Source of the DNA: Candidatus Aphodousia gallistercoris
Lineage (GTDB): Bacteria > Pseudomonadota > Gammaproteobacteria > Burkholderiales > Burkholderiaceae_F
Reading direction: 5' to 3'
DNA length: 51,046 nucleotides
Assembly: GCA_018714185.1 (NCBI GenBank)
Contig: DVNT01000005.1
Location: forward strand, 1-51,046
Shown here: positions 11,188 through 20,042 of the stretch, one piece after another
Layout: each line of letters opens with the position of its first letter
Position numbering within the stretch: the stretch's first letter is position 1
Notes under the pieces: generated by a model
The model's input: the letters and a program-made list of their open reading frames with translations, nothing else
Told to the model about the DNA's origin: nothing
Database searches by the model: none
Program-made: the position numbers and the translations under genes

Positions 11188-12537
11188 TTAATCGCGAGTG
11201 AATAGGATGCGCGCTCGAGCACTGCCGGGCTGGATCTCCGCGAGAACCATCTGGTGATAGTAAAGCTCAAGCTGCTTGTTGATCGCTTGCGCCGCTTCGG
11301 TATTAATCGGCGAATCGTTAGCGTCTTGCATTTGCAAATTCAGCCGGGCGCACAAATCATTGGAAACGCTAAAGAGCTTATGAAGCGGCCGGCTATTGGG
11401 ACGCGCAAGCGGCGCATCCAACGACAGCGTTAAATAGCGACGATCAAATTGATCTTGCGTAAGAAAAATGGTCGCTTCCGAGATATCTTGCACCGTTCCC
11501 AAGAAATAGCGCATCGGATTGAGCTGGGTGAAACCAGCCAATCGTGCAGCCTCTGCAACCTCAGCCGGCGGCACCGGCTCCCGGGCCGCAAGAACAAAGG
11601 AAAGCTGGATGTCAAAACTTTTAATCGTTTCATGCAAATGCTTGGCACGGCGCACGATATCGGGAGCAGCCTCGGTATCGTTGTCCGCATCCAAGCTGAT
11701 GCCGGCTTGCTGAATCGCCACGCAAAACCGACTGGCATCCATCTCGCTGATATAGGACTGGCGTGTTGCCAAAAGCAGCACCACGGCCATTTCCGTGTAG
11801 CGGCCTTCGGCTACCGGCAAGTACCAACGGTTGTTGTCGACTCGACGCACATAGATGCGAATCGGCAAATTGAGTTTTTTCAAATTGGAGGCAATGCCCA
11901 GCATCTTTTCGCCCGAAATCGGGCGCACGGATTGGATCATGCCGACCGTCTCAGTCAGTTCGTCGGCTTCAAAATTAATCAATCCTTCCTTCGGGAATAA
12001 TTTCACAGGGGCGCTTTCTTCGATCGGCTTGTCGCCCGGCAAATAAGTATGGTCACCCACCACGCTCGGATTCGGCTCTTCGGTTGCGGGCTTTGAGGCC
12101 TTTTCAGCAGCCGGCTCGGGCTTGGCGGCAGATTCGGCTGCCTTGGCCGGCTTCGCCGCCGGTTTGGCCGGTTCTTGGGGCAAATCCGGTGCAAGCTCAA
12201 AGGGCACTTCCATCGTCTCCAAGGGCTTTTCAGGCTCGGGTTTCGGCGCAACGGGCTTTTGCAACTCCGGGGACGGCTGGTTTTGCGAGGCAACGACGAC
12301 AATGCGGGGCGCGGCCTGCGCAGCCGGCGACTCGTTGACAATACTCACCTGGCTCTCCTCTGAGGCTGAAGGCCTTACCGGGACCGTCGGACGCATCTTC
12401 TCGTACATCTTTTTTGATTCTTGAGCCAATCCGACGCGGGAATTCTGAGCCTTTTTCTGCTCCATGCGAGACCACAAAAAAAGCGCTACCAAAATGATCG
12501 CCGCACCGATCACCAGGAATAGAACCATCTCATTCAT
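11188..12537 (-). CDS. zipA: ZipA-like cell-division protein
   Basis: An inner-membrane protein that tethers FtsZ to the membrane at the division site. It begins MNEMVLFLVIGAAIILV, a single N-terminal transmembrane segment, followed by a basic SRMEQKKAQ stop-transfer region. A linker of more than 100 residues rich in Pro, Ala, Lys and Glu follows. The C-terminal half (from about residue 200) resembles the ZipA FtsZ-binding domain, with IYVRRVDNNRWYLPVAEGRYTE-like strands. The start at this ATG is supported by GGGAG ten bases upstream; an in-frame start eight codons earlier lacks one. The position between smc and ligA supports the assignment, because ZipA-like proteins occupy this slot in related bacteria. 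Overall sequence identity to enterobacterial ZipA looks low. Confidence 0.82.
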   Translation of the reverse strand: MNEMVLFLVIGAAIILVALFLWSRMEQKKAQNSRVGLAQESKKMYEKMRPTVPVRPSASEESQVSIVNESPAAQAAPRIVVVASQNQPSPELQKPVAPKPEPEKPLETMEVPFELAPDLPQEPAKPAAKPAKAAESAAKPEPAAEKASKPATEEPNPSVVGDHTYLPGDKPIEESAPVKLFPKEGLINFEADELTETVGMIQSVRPISGEKMLGIASNLKKLNLPIRIYVRRVDNNRWYLPVAEGRYTEMAVVLLLATRQSYISEMDASRFCVAIQQAGISLDADNDTEAAPDIVRRAKHLHETIKSFDIQLSFVLAAREPVPPAEVAEAARLAGFTQLNPMRYFLGTVQDISEATIFLTQDQFDRRYLTLSLDAPLARPNSRPLHKLFSVSNDLCARLNLQMQDANDSPINTEAAQAINKQLELYYHQMVLAEIQPGSARARILFTRD

Positions 12538-12571
12538 AAAAAACAAGCTCCCAAACAGCAAGCCGCCCCGA

Positions 12572-12598
12572 GAGAATCCGGCCTAAAACCGAATTCTC
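12572..12598 (-). promoter_or_regulatory. Leader hairpin before zipA
   Basis: Minus-strand GAGAATTCGG pairs with CCGGATTCTC (one G-T pair) across a seven-base loop. There is no U-tract, so it is not a simple terminator. It lies between the candidate -10 box at 12633-12638 and the zipA start. Confidence 0.45.
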
Positions 12599-12632
12599 CC
12601 TACGCCAAAAACACACTCCGTGCAAGGGAAAT

Positions 12633-12638
12633 ATTGTA
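12633..12638 (-). promoter_or_regulatory. Candidate -10 box for zipA
   Basis: TACAAT on the minus strand, about 95 bases before the zipA start, in the interval after the M20 gene. No good -35 was found at the usual spacing. Confidence 0.35.
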
Positions 12639-12719
12639 CGCGAATCTGCCCTCAAAGGCGCTTTTTTCGCCTGTCTCTTTTGGAGCAACGGCAAATAAGC
12701 CGATTCCTACGGCTATCCG

Positions 12720-13886
12720 TTAGCCGGCAAGAAAACGCAAGGCAACCGAAGCGTACATTTGAGCGCCCTTAATCAGTACGGACTCATCGACGCGGTAGCA
12801 GCCCGAGTGCTGCGGATAGACCGCACCGCAAGCCTCGTTTCTTACGCCCAAGAGCGCCATCACGCCCGGCACTTTTTGCTGGTAATAAGCAAAATCCTCT
12901 CCTACCATCGTCATCGGATAGGATACGCAAGCGTTCACTCCCAGAACGGCACCGGCACAATTCCTGACCAAATCGGCCATGCCGGCATCGTTGATCGTGG
13001 GCGGCACCAACTCGAAATACGACACTTTCGCACGGCCTTTCATCGCACGGGCCGTGTTATCGGCAATGCGGGTAATCATTTCCGGGAAAGCCGCACGGAC
13101 TTCGTTGGAAAAGCACCGCGTCGTACCGGTCAGGCGCCCGGAGCCAGCCACAACATTCCAGCGCGTTCCCGCCTCAATTGTCCCCACCGTGACGACGGCC
13201 GTTTGCACCGGCGAAATCTCGCGGCTGACAATCGTTTGCAGGTTTTGCACGATAGCCGAACACATCAGCGCCGCATCGGCGCACAAATGCGGCTGGGCGC
13301 CGTGCCCGCCGACTCCCTCAACATCAATTTCAAACCGGTCGCCCGAAGCCATGGTCGGGCCGGTGCGCACCGAAATCGTCCCTGCCTGCAGATCCGACCA
13401 GACGTGCATGGAAAAAGCCGCATCGACTCCTTCCAAAACGCCGTTTTCAATCATGGATTTAGCCCCCGATCCCATTTCTTCGGAAGGCTGGAAGGCCAAA
13501 ACGACCGTTCCGTTAAAGCTATCCTTAAGCTCGTTGAGCATGGCCGCTGCCGTCAGCAGCATGGACATGTGGCAGTCGTGGCCGCAGGCGTGCATAACTC
13601 CTTCGTTTAGGCTCGCAAAGCTTTCTCCGGTTTCTTCCTTGACGCTTAATGCGTCCATATCGGCGCGGAGCATAATCGTTTTGCCCGGCGCTTTGCCTTG
13701 GATTTTTGCCGCAATGCCGGTTTCAAGGCCGCAGTCGCGCCAAGCAATGCCCATGCGGTCAAGCTCGGACGTGATGTGCGCCGATGTTTCAAACTCTTTC
13801 CCACTGACTTCCGGATGAGCGTGAAACCAGCGCCGTTGCGCAATTTGGTATTCGGCATACTTTGCCGCTAAAGATTGAAGATCCAC
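12720..13886 (-). CDS. M20-family amidohydrolase (hippurate/N-acyl amino acid hydrolase type)
   Basis: A cytoplasmic two-metal peptidase-fold enzyme of the HipO/AmhX/IAA-amino-acid hydrolase branch, which cleaves N-acyl or aminoacyl amide bonds. Visible motifs are RRWFHAHPEVSGKEFET near the N-terminus, MLRADMDALSVKEETG (metal Asp), MHACGHDCHMSMLL (Cys and His ligands), FQPSEEMGSGAK (catalytic Glu pair) and VGGHGAQPH (dimerisation-domain His). The length is 388 residues. The start is a GTG chosen because GGAGG lies five bases upstream; a TTG four codons earlier has no ribosome site. The substrate is unknown. It is inserted between smc and zipA, which are usually direct neighbours. Confidence 0.85.
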   Translation of the reverse strand: MDLQSLAAKYAEYQIAQRRWFHAHPEVSGKEFETSAHITSELDRMGIAWRDCGLETGIAAKIQGKAPGKTIMLRADMDALSVKEETGESFASLNEGVMHACGHDCHMSMLLTAAAMLNELKDSFNGTVVLAFQPSEEMGSGAKSMIENGVLEGVDAAFSMHVWSDLQAGTISVRTGPTMASGDRFEIDVEGVGGHGAQPHLCADAALMCSAIVQNLQTIVSREISPVQTAVVTVGTIEAGTRWNVVAGSGRLTGTTRCFSNEVRAAFPEMITRIADNTARAMKGRAKVSYFELVPPTINDAGMADLVRNCAGAVLGVNACVSYPMTMVGEDFAYYQQKVPGVMALLGVRNEACGAVYPQHSGCYRVDESVLIKGAQMYASVALRFLAG

Positions 13887-13898
13887 CTTGGCCTCCAA

Positions 13899-13922
13899 GA
13901 AAGAAAAGCCGGAAAAACCGGC
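13899..13922 (-). terminator. Small terminator-like hairpin between smc and the M20 gene
   Basis: Minus-strand GCCGG-TTTTT-CCGGC followed by a T-rich tract TTTTCTTTCTT. The stem is only five pairs, so termination is likely partial. It lies immediately before the GGAGG of the next gene. Confidence 0.5.
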
Positions 13923-13931
13923 CGTTAAAAC

Positions 13932-16900
13932 TTATTTCGTTTTTTGCGCGTATTGGCTTGCCTCGGCAATGTCAACGCTCACAACCCGTGAAACCCCGGG
14001 CTCCTTCATGGTAACACCGATGAGCTGGTTCGTGTGCTCCATCGTGACGCGATGGTGCGTAATCATCATAAACTGTGTGTTTTCGCTCATCGCACCCACC
14101 AAGCGTGACAAGCGTTCCTGATTGGCCTCATCAAGCGGCGCATCGATTTCATCGAGAAGGCAAAACGGCGCCGGATTAAGCGTAAAGAAGGCAAAGACAA
14201 GCGCAATGGCCGTAAGCGTAAGCTCCCCGCCCGAGAGCTGGCGGATGGAGTGATTGTGCTTGCCGGGCGGATTGGCAAACATCTCAATGCCTGCCTCAAG
14301 CGCATCGTCGCTTGTCATCTCAAGCCGCGCGTGCCCGCCTTGAAATAGCTGCGTAAACTTTTCATTAAACGCAAGGTTAACCCGGTCAAAGGTTTCCTTT
14401 AACACCGTACGCGTTTCCGAATCAATCTTCTTAATCGCCGCTTCAATCGTTACAATGGCTTGCTGCAAGTCCTCGACTTCACGGTCAATGCGTTCAACCT
14501 CTTCGGTTTGTGCCTTAAGCTGCTCAAGGGCGGCGTGATTGACGGCACCGAGGGCGGCCATCTCGCGGGCAAGCCGCTCCACTTCAAGCCTTAAGGCATT
14601 GAGTTTCGGACGCTCAAGCTCATAGCGCTCGCGCAGTTGCGCCTCATCAAAGTTCATCTCCTCGAGCCGCCCCTTAACCGTTGCAAAGTCCACCTCGTGC
14701 TGCTGGCGCTTCGTGAGCAGCTCGCCCAAGCGATTTTGCCGCACGCGCTTTTCTTCCTCGAGCGTTTGCAGCTGCTTCTCAAGCTCGGCGACTTGCGCTT
14801 CACGCGCTTGCAGCGCCTCGTTAGCCCGGGAAAGCTCCTCCTGGGCCGTTTCCCGCTTCACGAGCAGCTCCTCAAGGCCGGCTCTTTCGCTATCTTCATC
14901 CAAGCCGGCTAAGGCTTCTTTCACCGCAGTGAATTTTTGCTTGAGCTCCTCTTGCTCGTTTTGCGCGAGCATTTGCGCGCGCTGGGCCTCGCCCAGACGC
15001 TCGGCCAAGGTTTTTAGCGTTAGCTCTAGCTCGCGTTGGGTATAAGAGAAAACATTGAAGTCCTGCTCAGCGCGGCGCGCCGCCTCTTGGGCCGCCTCCC
15101 AAGCCAAACGCGCATCCTCGGCTTTTTGCTGGCGCTGGGCCAACTCTTCGTCCAAGGCGGAAAAGTGCTCATCGGCCTCGTCCATGCCGGCGACGACTTC
15201 TTCAAGCTGGGCCTTGGTTTCCTCAATCCAGGCCTGCAGCTCCTCGCGGCGCTGTTTGTGCGCCTCAATCGCAGCCGCCAGGCGCGTTACTTCCAACGCA
15301 AGCTCGCTTTCGCGGCGGCGCACGGCTTCAAAACGCGCGGACGTCTCGCGCACGGCGTTGCCGGAATCGGAAACCTGAAGGTGGCACTGGCCTAAATGGC
15401 GGTGCAACTCTTCCAGCGCCCTCCGCAGTTGCGCCTCTTCGGCTTGCAATTGCTCCAATTCCGCGCGACGCGACAAAACGCCGCCTGAGGCATCATCGGC
15501 CCAAAAATTTACGCTCACCGCATCTACCGTATGGCCTTGCGGAGTCACAAAACGTGCCCCCTCAGGCAGGCGATCCCGAGCCGCAACCGCGTGAGCCAAG
15601 TCTTCAGCGAGGGCGTAACCCGAAAGCCAGAGCTTAAGCGCCCCGGCAGCCTCATCATGATTTTTAAATTGCACTTTATCGGCCAGGCTCTCAAAGCCCT
15701 CAGGCAACGGCCTCACGCTCGAAGCGGCCTCTGTGCAAAAAAACGTGAGTTTGGCCGGAGGCGGCGTCACGGCAAAAGCGGCCGCCATATCTAGCCTCGT
15801 AATGCCCAAGGCATTGACGCGCTCGCGCAAGACCGCTTCGACCGCCTTGGCCCACAAAGGATCAACCTGCACAAGCTCAAAAAGACGCTTTAATTCCGAC
15901 AAACCCTGCTTTTGAAGCCAATCATTGAGCCGATCGCCCGCCTGCGCTTTTTGCTGCATTTCAGTTAAAGCGTGAAGCCTGGCGGTCACTGCAGCCTGCT
16001 TTTGCTCCTTGGCGTGGATTTCTTGCTGCACGCGCGCGAGTTCCTCGCGGCCTTCTTCCAGCGTTGCTTGCGCTTGCTCACGTTCTTCGGCAAGCGCCGC
16101 GCTTTCTTCTTTGAGCGCCTGCAGCTCCTCTTGCAGTTCACGATAGCGGTTTTCGTCAGGCGCCTGCGTCTGACCGGCTTCGCGCTGGTATTTTTGCAAC
16201 TGGGCGGAAAGCTCTTCCTTGGATTTACTGAGCCGGGCCATCTCAAGCGAGAGTTCGCGCGAGCGGCCCTCAAGTTCACGGGCCTGCTTTTGCAGCTGCT
16301 CGGCATTGGCTCGAAGTCCTTCGGCCTTTTCTTGGGCCACCAGGCGCGCCTCGTCGAGCGCGGCTTCCCGCTCCTGAGCCGATTCGGCCAGTTCCTCTTT
16401 TTCTTCGCGCTCTTTGACGATGGTGTGGATGCGATCGGCCTGCTTTTTTATCTCATCGTTTCGAGCGGCAATCATGGCCGTGTAGCTTTCGAGCTGCGTT
16501 TTCATCAGCTCACGCCGTTCAATGATCGAACGGATATTACCCTCCACGGCGGAAACCGACTTATCGACTTGCGCCAAGGCTTGCGTTTTTCCCAAAACCG
16601 TAATGTTGGCTTCGTTAAGGGCTGCCCGCTGCTCGCCGAGCGCCTCTTTTCGGCCGGCATAGTCGTTCTCGTTTTGCGTGAGCTCGTTGCGCATTTGCGT
16701 GGCCTGGGCATTAATGCGGTCTATGGTGTTTTGAGCTTCCACCATTTGCGTAAACCACCAAAGCGACTCCTTGGCGGTACGCTCGTCTTGCAATTGGCGG
16801 TAGCGCATCGCCACTTGCGCTTCGGCTTCAAGGCGCTTGAGGCCGTCACGGCGCGTCACCTGCAGGTCGCTCACGCGCTCCAAATTTGCACGGGTACTCG

Positions 16901-17453
16901 CCAGCTTTGATTCTGCCTCCTTGCGGCGCTTTTTATACTTGGAAACGCCGGCGGCTTCTTCAAGGTACTCGCGCCTTTTTTCCGGCGAATCCTTGGCAAA
17001 CTCGGTGACCATGCCTTGACTGATAATCGCATACGAGTTGGCCCCGAGCCCCGTGCCCATGAAGAGGTCCTTCACATCGGTGGCACGGACTTGCTGGTTA
17101 TTAATCAGGTAAGAGCTCGTATTGTCGCGCGTGAGGATGCGCTTGACGGAAATATCGGTGTAAGCGCCCCACGGGCCTTGAAGCGTACCGTCGCTATTGT
17201 CAAAGACCAGTTCGACCATCGCGCGGCCGGCAGGCTTGCGATTGTCGGCCCCCGCAAAAATCAACTCGCTCATGCTCTTGCAGCGCAAGTCGCTTGCCTT
17301 GCCCTCGCCCAAGGCCCATTGAACCGCTTCAATGACGTTGGATTTGCCGCAGCCGTTCGGCCCTACGATCCCCACGATGGAAGAAGGGATCTCTATGGTG
17401 GTCAGGTCGGCAAAAGACTTAAAACCGCTGATACGTATTTGGCGAAGGCGCAC
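13932..17453 (-). CDS. smc: Chromosome segregation ATPase SMC
   Basis: SMC dimers with ScpA and ScpB organise and segregate the chromosome. The 1173-residue protein has the N-terminal Walker A GPNGCGKSN near residue 32, with the Q-loop region after it. Two very long Glu/Gln/Lys-rich coiled coils flank a hinge around residues 500-660. The C-terminal head carries the ABC signature LSGGELTLTA and Walker B CLLDEIDAPLDE, followed by the D-loop and ITHHRVTM. The start is GTG, preceded by AAGGGA at a good distance. It leads the smc-(M20)-zipA-ligA group. It is separated from the upstream TRIC-family gene by a strong terminator, so it must use its own promoter in the short interval. Confidence 0.97.
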   Translation of the reverse strand: MRLRQIRISGFKSFADLTTIEIPSSIVGIVGPNGCGKSNVIEAVQWALGEGKASDLRCKSMSELIFAGADNRKPAGRAMVELVFDNSDGTLQGPWGAYTDISVKRILTRDNTSSYLINNQQVRATDVKDLFMGTGLGANSYAIISQGMVTEFAKDSPEKRREYLEEAAGVSKYKKRRKEAESKLASTRANLERVSDLQVTRRDGLKRLEAEAQVAMRYRQLQDERTAKESLWWFTQMVEAQNTIDRINAQATQMRNELTQNENDYAGRKEALGEQRAALNEANITVLGKTQALAQVDKSVSAVEGNIRSIIERRELMKTQLESYTAMIAARNDEIKKQADRIHTIVKEREEKEELAESAQEREAALDEARLVAQEKAEGLRANAEQLQKQARELEGRSRELSLEMARLSKSKEELSAQLQKYQREAGQTQAPDENRYRELQEELQALKEESAALAEEREQAQATLEEGREELARVQQEIHAKEQKQAAVTARLHALTEMQQKAQAGDRLNDWLQKQGLSELKRLFELVQVDPLWAKAVEAVLRERVNALGITRLDMAAAFAVTPPPAKLTFFCTEAASSVRPLPEGFESLADKVQFKNHDEAAGALKLWLSGYALAEDLAHAVAARDRLPEGARFVTPQGHTVDAVSVNFWADDASGGVLSRRAELEQLQAEEAQLRRALEELHRHLGQCHLQVSDSGNAVRETSARFEAVRRRESELALEVTRLAAAIEAHKQRREELQAWIEETKAQLEEVVAGMDEADEHFSALDEELAQRQQKAEDARLAWEAAQEAARRAEQDFNVFSYTQRELELTLKTLAERLGEAQRAQMLAQNEQEELKQKFTAVKEALAGLDEDSERAGLEELLVKRETAQEELSRANEALQAREAQVAELEKQLQTLEEEKRVRQNRLGELLTKRQQHEVDFATVKGRLEEMNFDEAQLRERYELERPKLNALRLEVERLAREMAALGAVNHAALEQLKAQTEEVERIDREVEDLQQAIVTIEAAIKKIDSETRTVLKETFDRVNLAFNEKFTQLFQGGHARLEMTSDDALEAGIEMFANPPGKHNHSIRQLSGGELTLTAIALVFAFFTLNPAPFCLLDEIDAPLDEANQERLSRLVGAMSENTQFMMITHHRVTMEHTNQLIGVTMKEPGVSRVVSVDIAEASQYAQKTK

Positions 17454-17537
17454 AATATTCCCTTAAGAAGTTGTATTCGGAAGACTAGATATTAACGCCT
17501 TCGCCGCCCAAAAGGCGACAAAGGCGGACAGAGTATC

Positions 17538-17572
17538 AAAAAAAGCACAAATGTTGTAATGTACATCTGTGC
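17538..17572 (-). terminator. Terminator after the TRIC-family gene
   Basis: Minus-strand GCACAGATGT pairs with ACATTTGTGC (one mismatch) across eight bases, followed by seven Ts. It lies just past the stop codon. Confidence 0.85.
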
Positions 17573-17581
17573 CTTTTCTTA

Positions 17582-18283
17582 TTATTGACGGCGATCACGA
17601 TCCGTTTCAGGCGACGGATCCGACTCCAGAAAGTCGTCGTTGTAGTCAATTCGCCAAGAGCGGTAATAGCACCACATACGGAAAAAGCAGATGAAAAGCG
17701 AACCGATCCAAATGGCCAGCGTATTGTTGACGCCGAGTTCAATCAGGATAATGTAAAGCCAGCACCCGGCAAAAGCCACCGAACCGTAAGGCTGGTGGTC
17801 GTAAATAAGCGAAGGCTTGACGTTTAAGAAAGCATCGCGGCAAAGGCCGCCGAAAACGCCCGTTGCCACGCCGCACAAAACCGCCGGCAGGTAGGGCACG
17901 CCCAAGTTCACGCCGTGGCTGGTGCCGACCGCAGAGAAAAAGCCCAATCCGATCGCATCGCTCCAGACAAAAACATCGTAGGACAAGTGCTTTTTATAAA
18001 ACTTAAAAAGCATCGGCGTAAAGATCGTGATAAAGAGCACGAGCCAAACGAGTTCCTGATTGGCGATCCAGTACATCGGACGGCGGTCAATGAGCAAGTC
18101 ACGCATAATCCCGCCGCCGAAAGCGGTAGAAAACGCCAAGACGAAAATGCCCACCGGGTCGCATTTCATGCGGATGCCCACGAGCACCCCCGCAAAGGCA
18201 AAGGCTACGATACCGATCACATCGGTCAGATACAAAAGGTCTACTTTGTCGTAAAAGGCTTGAAGCGTTGCTGCGATATCCAT
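17582..18283 (-). CDS. TRIC (UPF0126) family trimeric cation channel protein
   Basis: A 233-residue inner-membrane protein with about seven hydrophobic helices. It shows the duplicated family signature: AFAFAGVLVGIRMKCDPVG followed by FGGGIMRDLL in the first half, and the matching FFSAVGTSHGV with GVFGGLCRDAF in the second half. These glycine-rich kinks and Arg-Asp pairs define prokaryotic TRIC channels, which conduct monovalent cations. The C-terminus ends in a charged cytoplasmic tail rich in Asp and Arg. It is a single-gene unit, divergent from queF across 166 bases, with a strong terminator at its end. Its physiological role in bacteria is unknown. Confidence 0.88.
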   Translation of the reverse strand: MDIAATLQAFYDKVDLLYLTDVIGIVAFAFAGVLVGIRMKCDPVGIFVLAFSTAFGGGIMRDLLIDRRPMYWIANQELVWLVLFITIFTPMLFKFYKKHLSYDVFVWSDAIGLGFFSAVGTSHGVNLGVPYLPAVLCGVATGVFGGLCRDAFLNVKPSLIYDHQPYGSVAFAGCWLYIILIELGVNNTLAIWIGSLFICFFRMWCYYRSWRIDYNDDFLESDPSPETDRDRRQ

Positions 18284-18449
18284 AAGCGAGCCTATCTGCT
18301 AGGTAAAGTTTGGCGTATTGTAGAAGAGTTGGCTTTTCTGATCAAACCGCGCAAAACTTCCGCTCTCGTGAACTGGTACAATGCATCCGTTTTGCCAATA
18401 GCGGCCCGGCATTGCCCGGTGCCCATTTTTCAACTGGATTACTGAGAAT
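18284..18449. promoter_or_regulatory. Divergent intergenic region TRIC gene / queF
   Basis: This short interval must hold both promoters. On the plus strand TGGTACAAT (18374-18382) looks like an extended -10 for queF, with no clear -35. I looked for a preQ1 riboswitch aptamer ahead of queF and did not see a convincing one. Confidence 0.35.
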
Positions 18450-18869
18450 ATGTCTACCAAACCTTCCCGTACTTTGGAAACTTTTGACAATCCCCATCCG
18501 GACCAGGACTACTGGGTGCACATGGAAATCCCGGAATTTACCTGCGTCTGCCCGTTAACCGGCCAGCCCGACTTCGCTACGCTCGTTCTGGACTACATTC
18601 CGGATGAAAAGAATTTGGAATTGAAGGCCTTAAAGCTTTATATGTGGTCCTACCGTGAAGAAGGCGCCTTCCACGAAGACATCACCAACCGGATCATGAA
18701 AGACATGGTCAATGCCATTCATCCCCGCTACCTTCGCTTAAAAGGCAAATGGTGGGTGCGCGGCGGCATCTACACGACGGTGGTTTGCGAACATCGCAAG
18801 GAAGGCTGGACGCCCCGCCCCCGCGTGGACGTTCCCGAATACGAAACCAATAGCCCGATGCGCGGCTAA
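18450..18869 (+). CDS. queF: NADPH-dependent preQ0 reductase (7-cyano-7-deazaguanine reductase)
   Basis: QueF reduces preQ0 to preQ1 in queuosine tRNA-modification synthesis. At 139 residues it is the short, unimodular type. The catalytic Cys lies in FTCVCPLTGQPDFA, and the substrate Glu/His region is in the conserved block around LKLYMWSYREEGAFHEDITN, including the QueF motif Glu-(hydrophobic)-Lys-Ser-like LKALKLYMWSYR. The conserved GGIYTTVVCEHRKEGW lies near the end. It is monocistronic: divergent from the TRIC-family gene and followed by two hairpins. No other queuosine genes are in the window. Confidence 0.96.
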   Translation: MSTKPSRTLETFDNPHPDQDYWVHMEIPEFTCVCPLTGQPDFATLVLDYIPDEKNLELKALKLYMWSYREEGAFHEDITNRIMKDMVNAIHPRYLRLKGKWWVRGGIYTTVVCEHRKEGWTPRPRVDVPEYETNSPMRG

Positions 18870-18873
18870 CGCC

Positions 18874-18899
18874 AATAAGCCCGGACATCCGGGCTTATT
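18874..18899. terminator. Perfect 12-bp hairpin in the convergent queF/ABC interval
   Basis: AATAAGCCCGGA and TCCGGGCTTATT form a perfect stem with a two-base loop. It is symmetric, so it can fold in both transcripts, and it probably serves the minus-strand ABC operon as the end of its mRNA. Confidence 0.7.
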
Positions 18900-18915
18900 A
18901 ACTCCTCTCCAGGCG

Positions 18916-18945
18916 GGCCCGGAAAGGCATCTTTCCGGGCCTTTT
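18916..18945 (+). terminator. Terminator of queF
   Basis: GGCCCGGAAAG-GCAT-CTTTCCGGGCC followed by TTTT on the plus strand. A perfect 11-bp stem three bases from the stop codon of the convergent ABC ATPase gene. Confidence 0.85.
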
Positions 18946-18947
18946 GC

Positions 18948-20039
18948 CTATCCTTTAATGATTACGCCGGCCCGGGGCGTAAAGGAAACATTGACCAAAG
19001 TGTCAATATCAATGACCTGTGTGCCGGGCAAAAACGGCACCGACATGCTAAAGGGCTTTTCCTGGCCCGAACCGTCGATGACCACGTGGTAATCAATGCG
19101 GTCGCCCTCGAACAGGCGATTGACGATTCGCATCGGCACGGCATTGTCGCTGGCGCTCATCGTGAGGTTTTCGGGACGCACTACGAGCAAGGCCTTTTCA
19201 TTAACCGTAGGCGGATTTTGCTTACCCAGGCGGGCTTTCAAAACCTTTTCGCCGATGGCAAAAAGCCCCCACCCCTGATCGTCGACGCCGCGAAGCTTGC
19301 CGCGAATCAGGTTAGCCTGGCCAATAAAGTCGGCCACAAAGGCGGTTGCCGGATCCTCGTAAAGCTGCATCGGCGTGCCGAGCTGGTCAATATGGCCTCG
19401 GTTCATCACCATAATGCGGTCCGACATCGTGAGCGCTTCCTTTTGATCGTGCGTCACGTACAGGCAGGTAATCTGCATTTCCTGCTGAATGCGGCGAATT
19501 TCCGTGCGCATATGCAGCCGCAGCTTCGCATCCAGATTCGAAAGCGGCTCGTCCATCAAAAGAAGCTTCGGACGAAGCACCAGAACGCGCGCCAATGCCA
19601 CGCGCTGCTGCTCACCGCCCGAGAGCTGGTTCGGATAGCGATGTTCAGCTTTGGTCAGCCCCACCATCGCAAGCGCTTCGCGCACCTTCTTGGCCGCCGC
19701 CTCGCCCTTTTCACCGCGGATTTTCAAGCCGTAAGCGACATTGTCAAAAATCTTCATATGCGGGAAAAGTGCATAGTTCTGGAACACAAAACCCAGGCCG
19801 CGCTCGTTGGCGGGCACACGGGTAATGTCGACCCCGTCCATCAGGATTTGGCCGGCAGTCGGCGTTTCAAAGCCGGCAATCATGCGCAGCGTCGTGGTCT
19901 TGCCGCATCCTGACGGTCCCAAAAAGGTAAGGAATTCGCCCGGGACCACCTCCAGGTTGATGTTGTCGACCGCCATGAATTCTTCATTGTCTTTGACAAA
20001 GCGGCGCGAAATATTTTTCAGGGTAAGTGACACGGACAT
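18948..20039 (-). CDS. ABC transporter ATP-binding protein (FbpC/PotA type)
   Basis: The energy-coupling subunit of the adjacent importer. The 363-residue protein has Walker A GPSGCGKTTTLR near residue 39, Q-loop VFQNYALFPHM, signature LSGGEQQRVALARVLV, Walker B LLLMDEPLSNLD and H-loop YVTHDQKEA. The C-terminal TOBE-type regulatory domain spans roughly residues 245-363. It belongs to the group that serves ferric ion, 2-aminoethylphosphonate, hexose phosphate and polyamine importers; the ATPase alone cannot decide among these. It is the last gene of the operon, starting four bases after the permease stop. Confidence 0.9.
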   Translation of the reverse strand: MSVSLTLKNISRRFVKDNEEFMAVDNINLEVVPGEFLTFLGPSGCGKTTTLRMIAGFETPTAGQILMDGVDITRVPANERGLGFVFQNYALFPHMKIFDNVAYGLKIRGEKGEAAAKKVREALAMVGLTKAEHRYPNQLSGGEQQRVALARVLVLRPKLLLMDEPLSNLDAKLRLHMRTEIRRIQQEMQITCLYVTHDQKEALTMSDRIMVMNRGHIDQLGTPMQLYEDPATAFVADFIGQANLIRGKLRGVDDQGWGLFAIGEKVLKARLGKQNPPTVNEKALLVVRPENLTMSASDNAVPMRIVNRLFEGDRIDYHVVIDGSGQEKPFSMSVPFLPGTQVIDIDTLVNVSFTPRAGVIIKG

Positions 20040-20042
20040 GGG

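Noticed and set aside
18284-18449. preQ1 riboswitch ahead of queF
   Set aside because: The interval is short and I could not find the required small stem plus A-rich tail pairing with the ribosome site.
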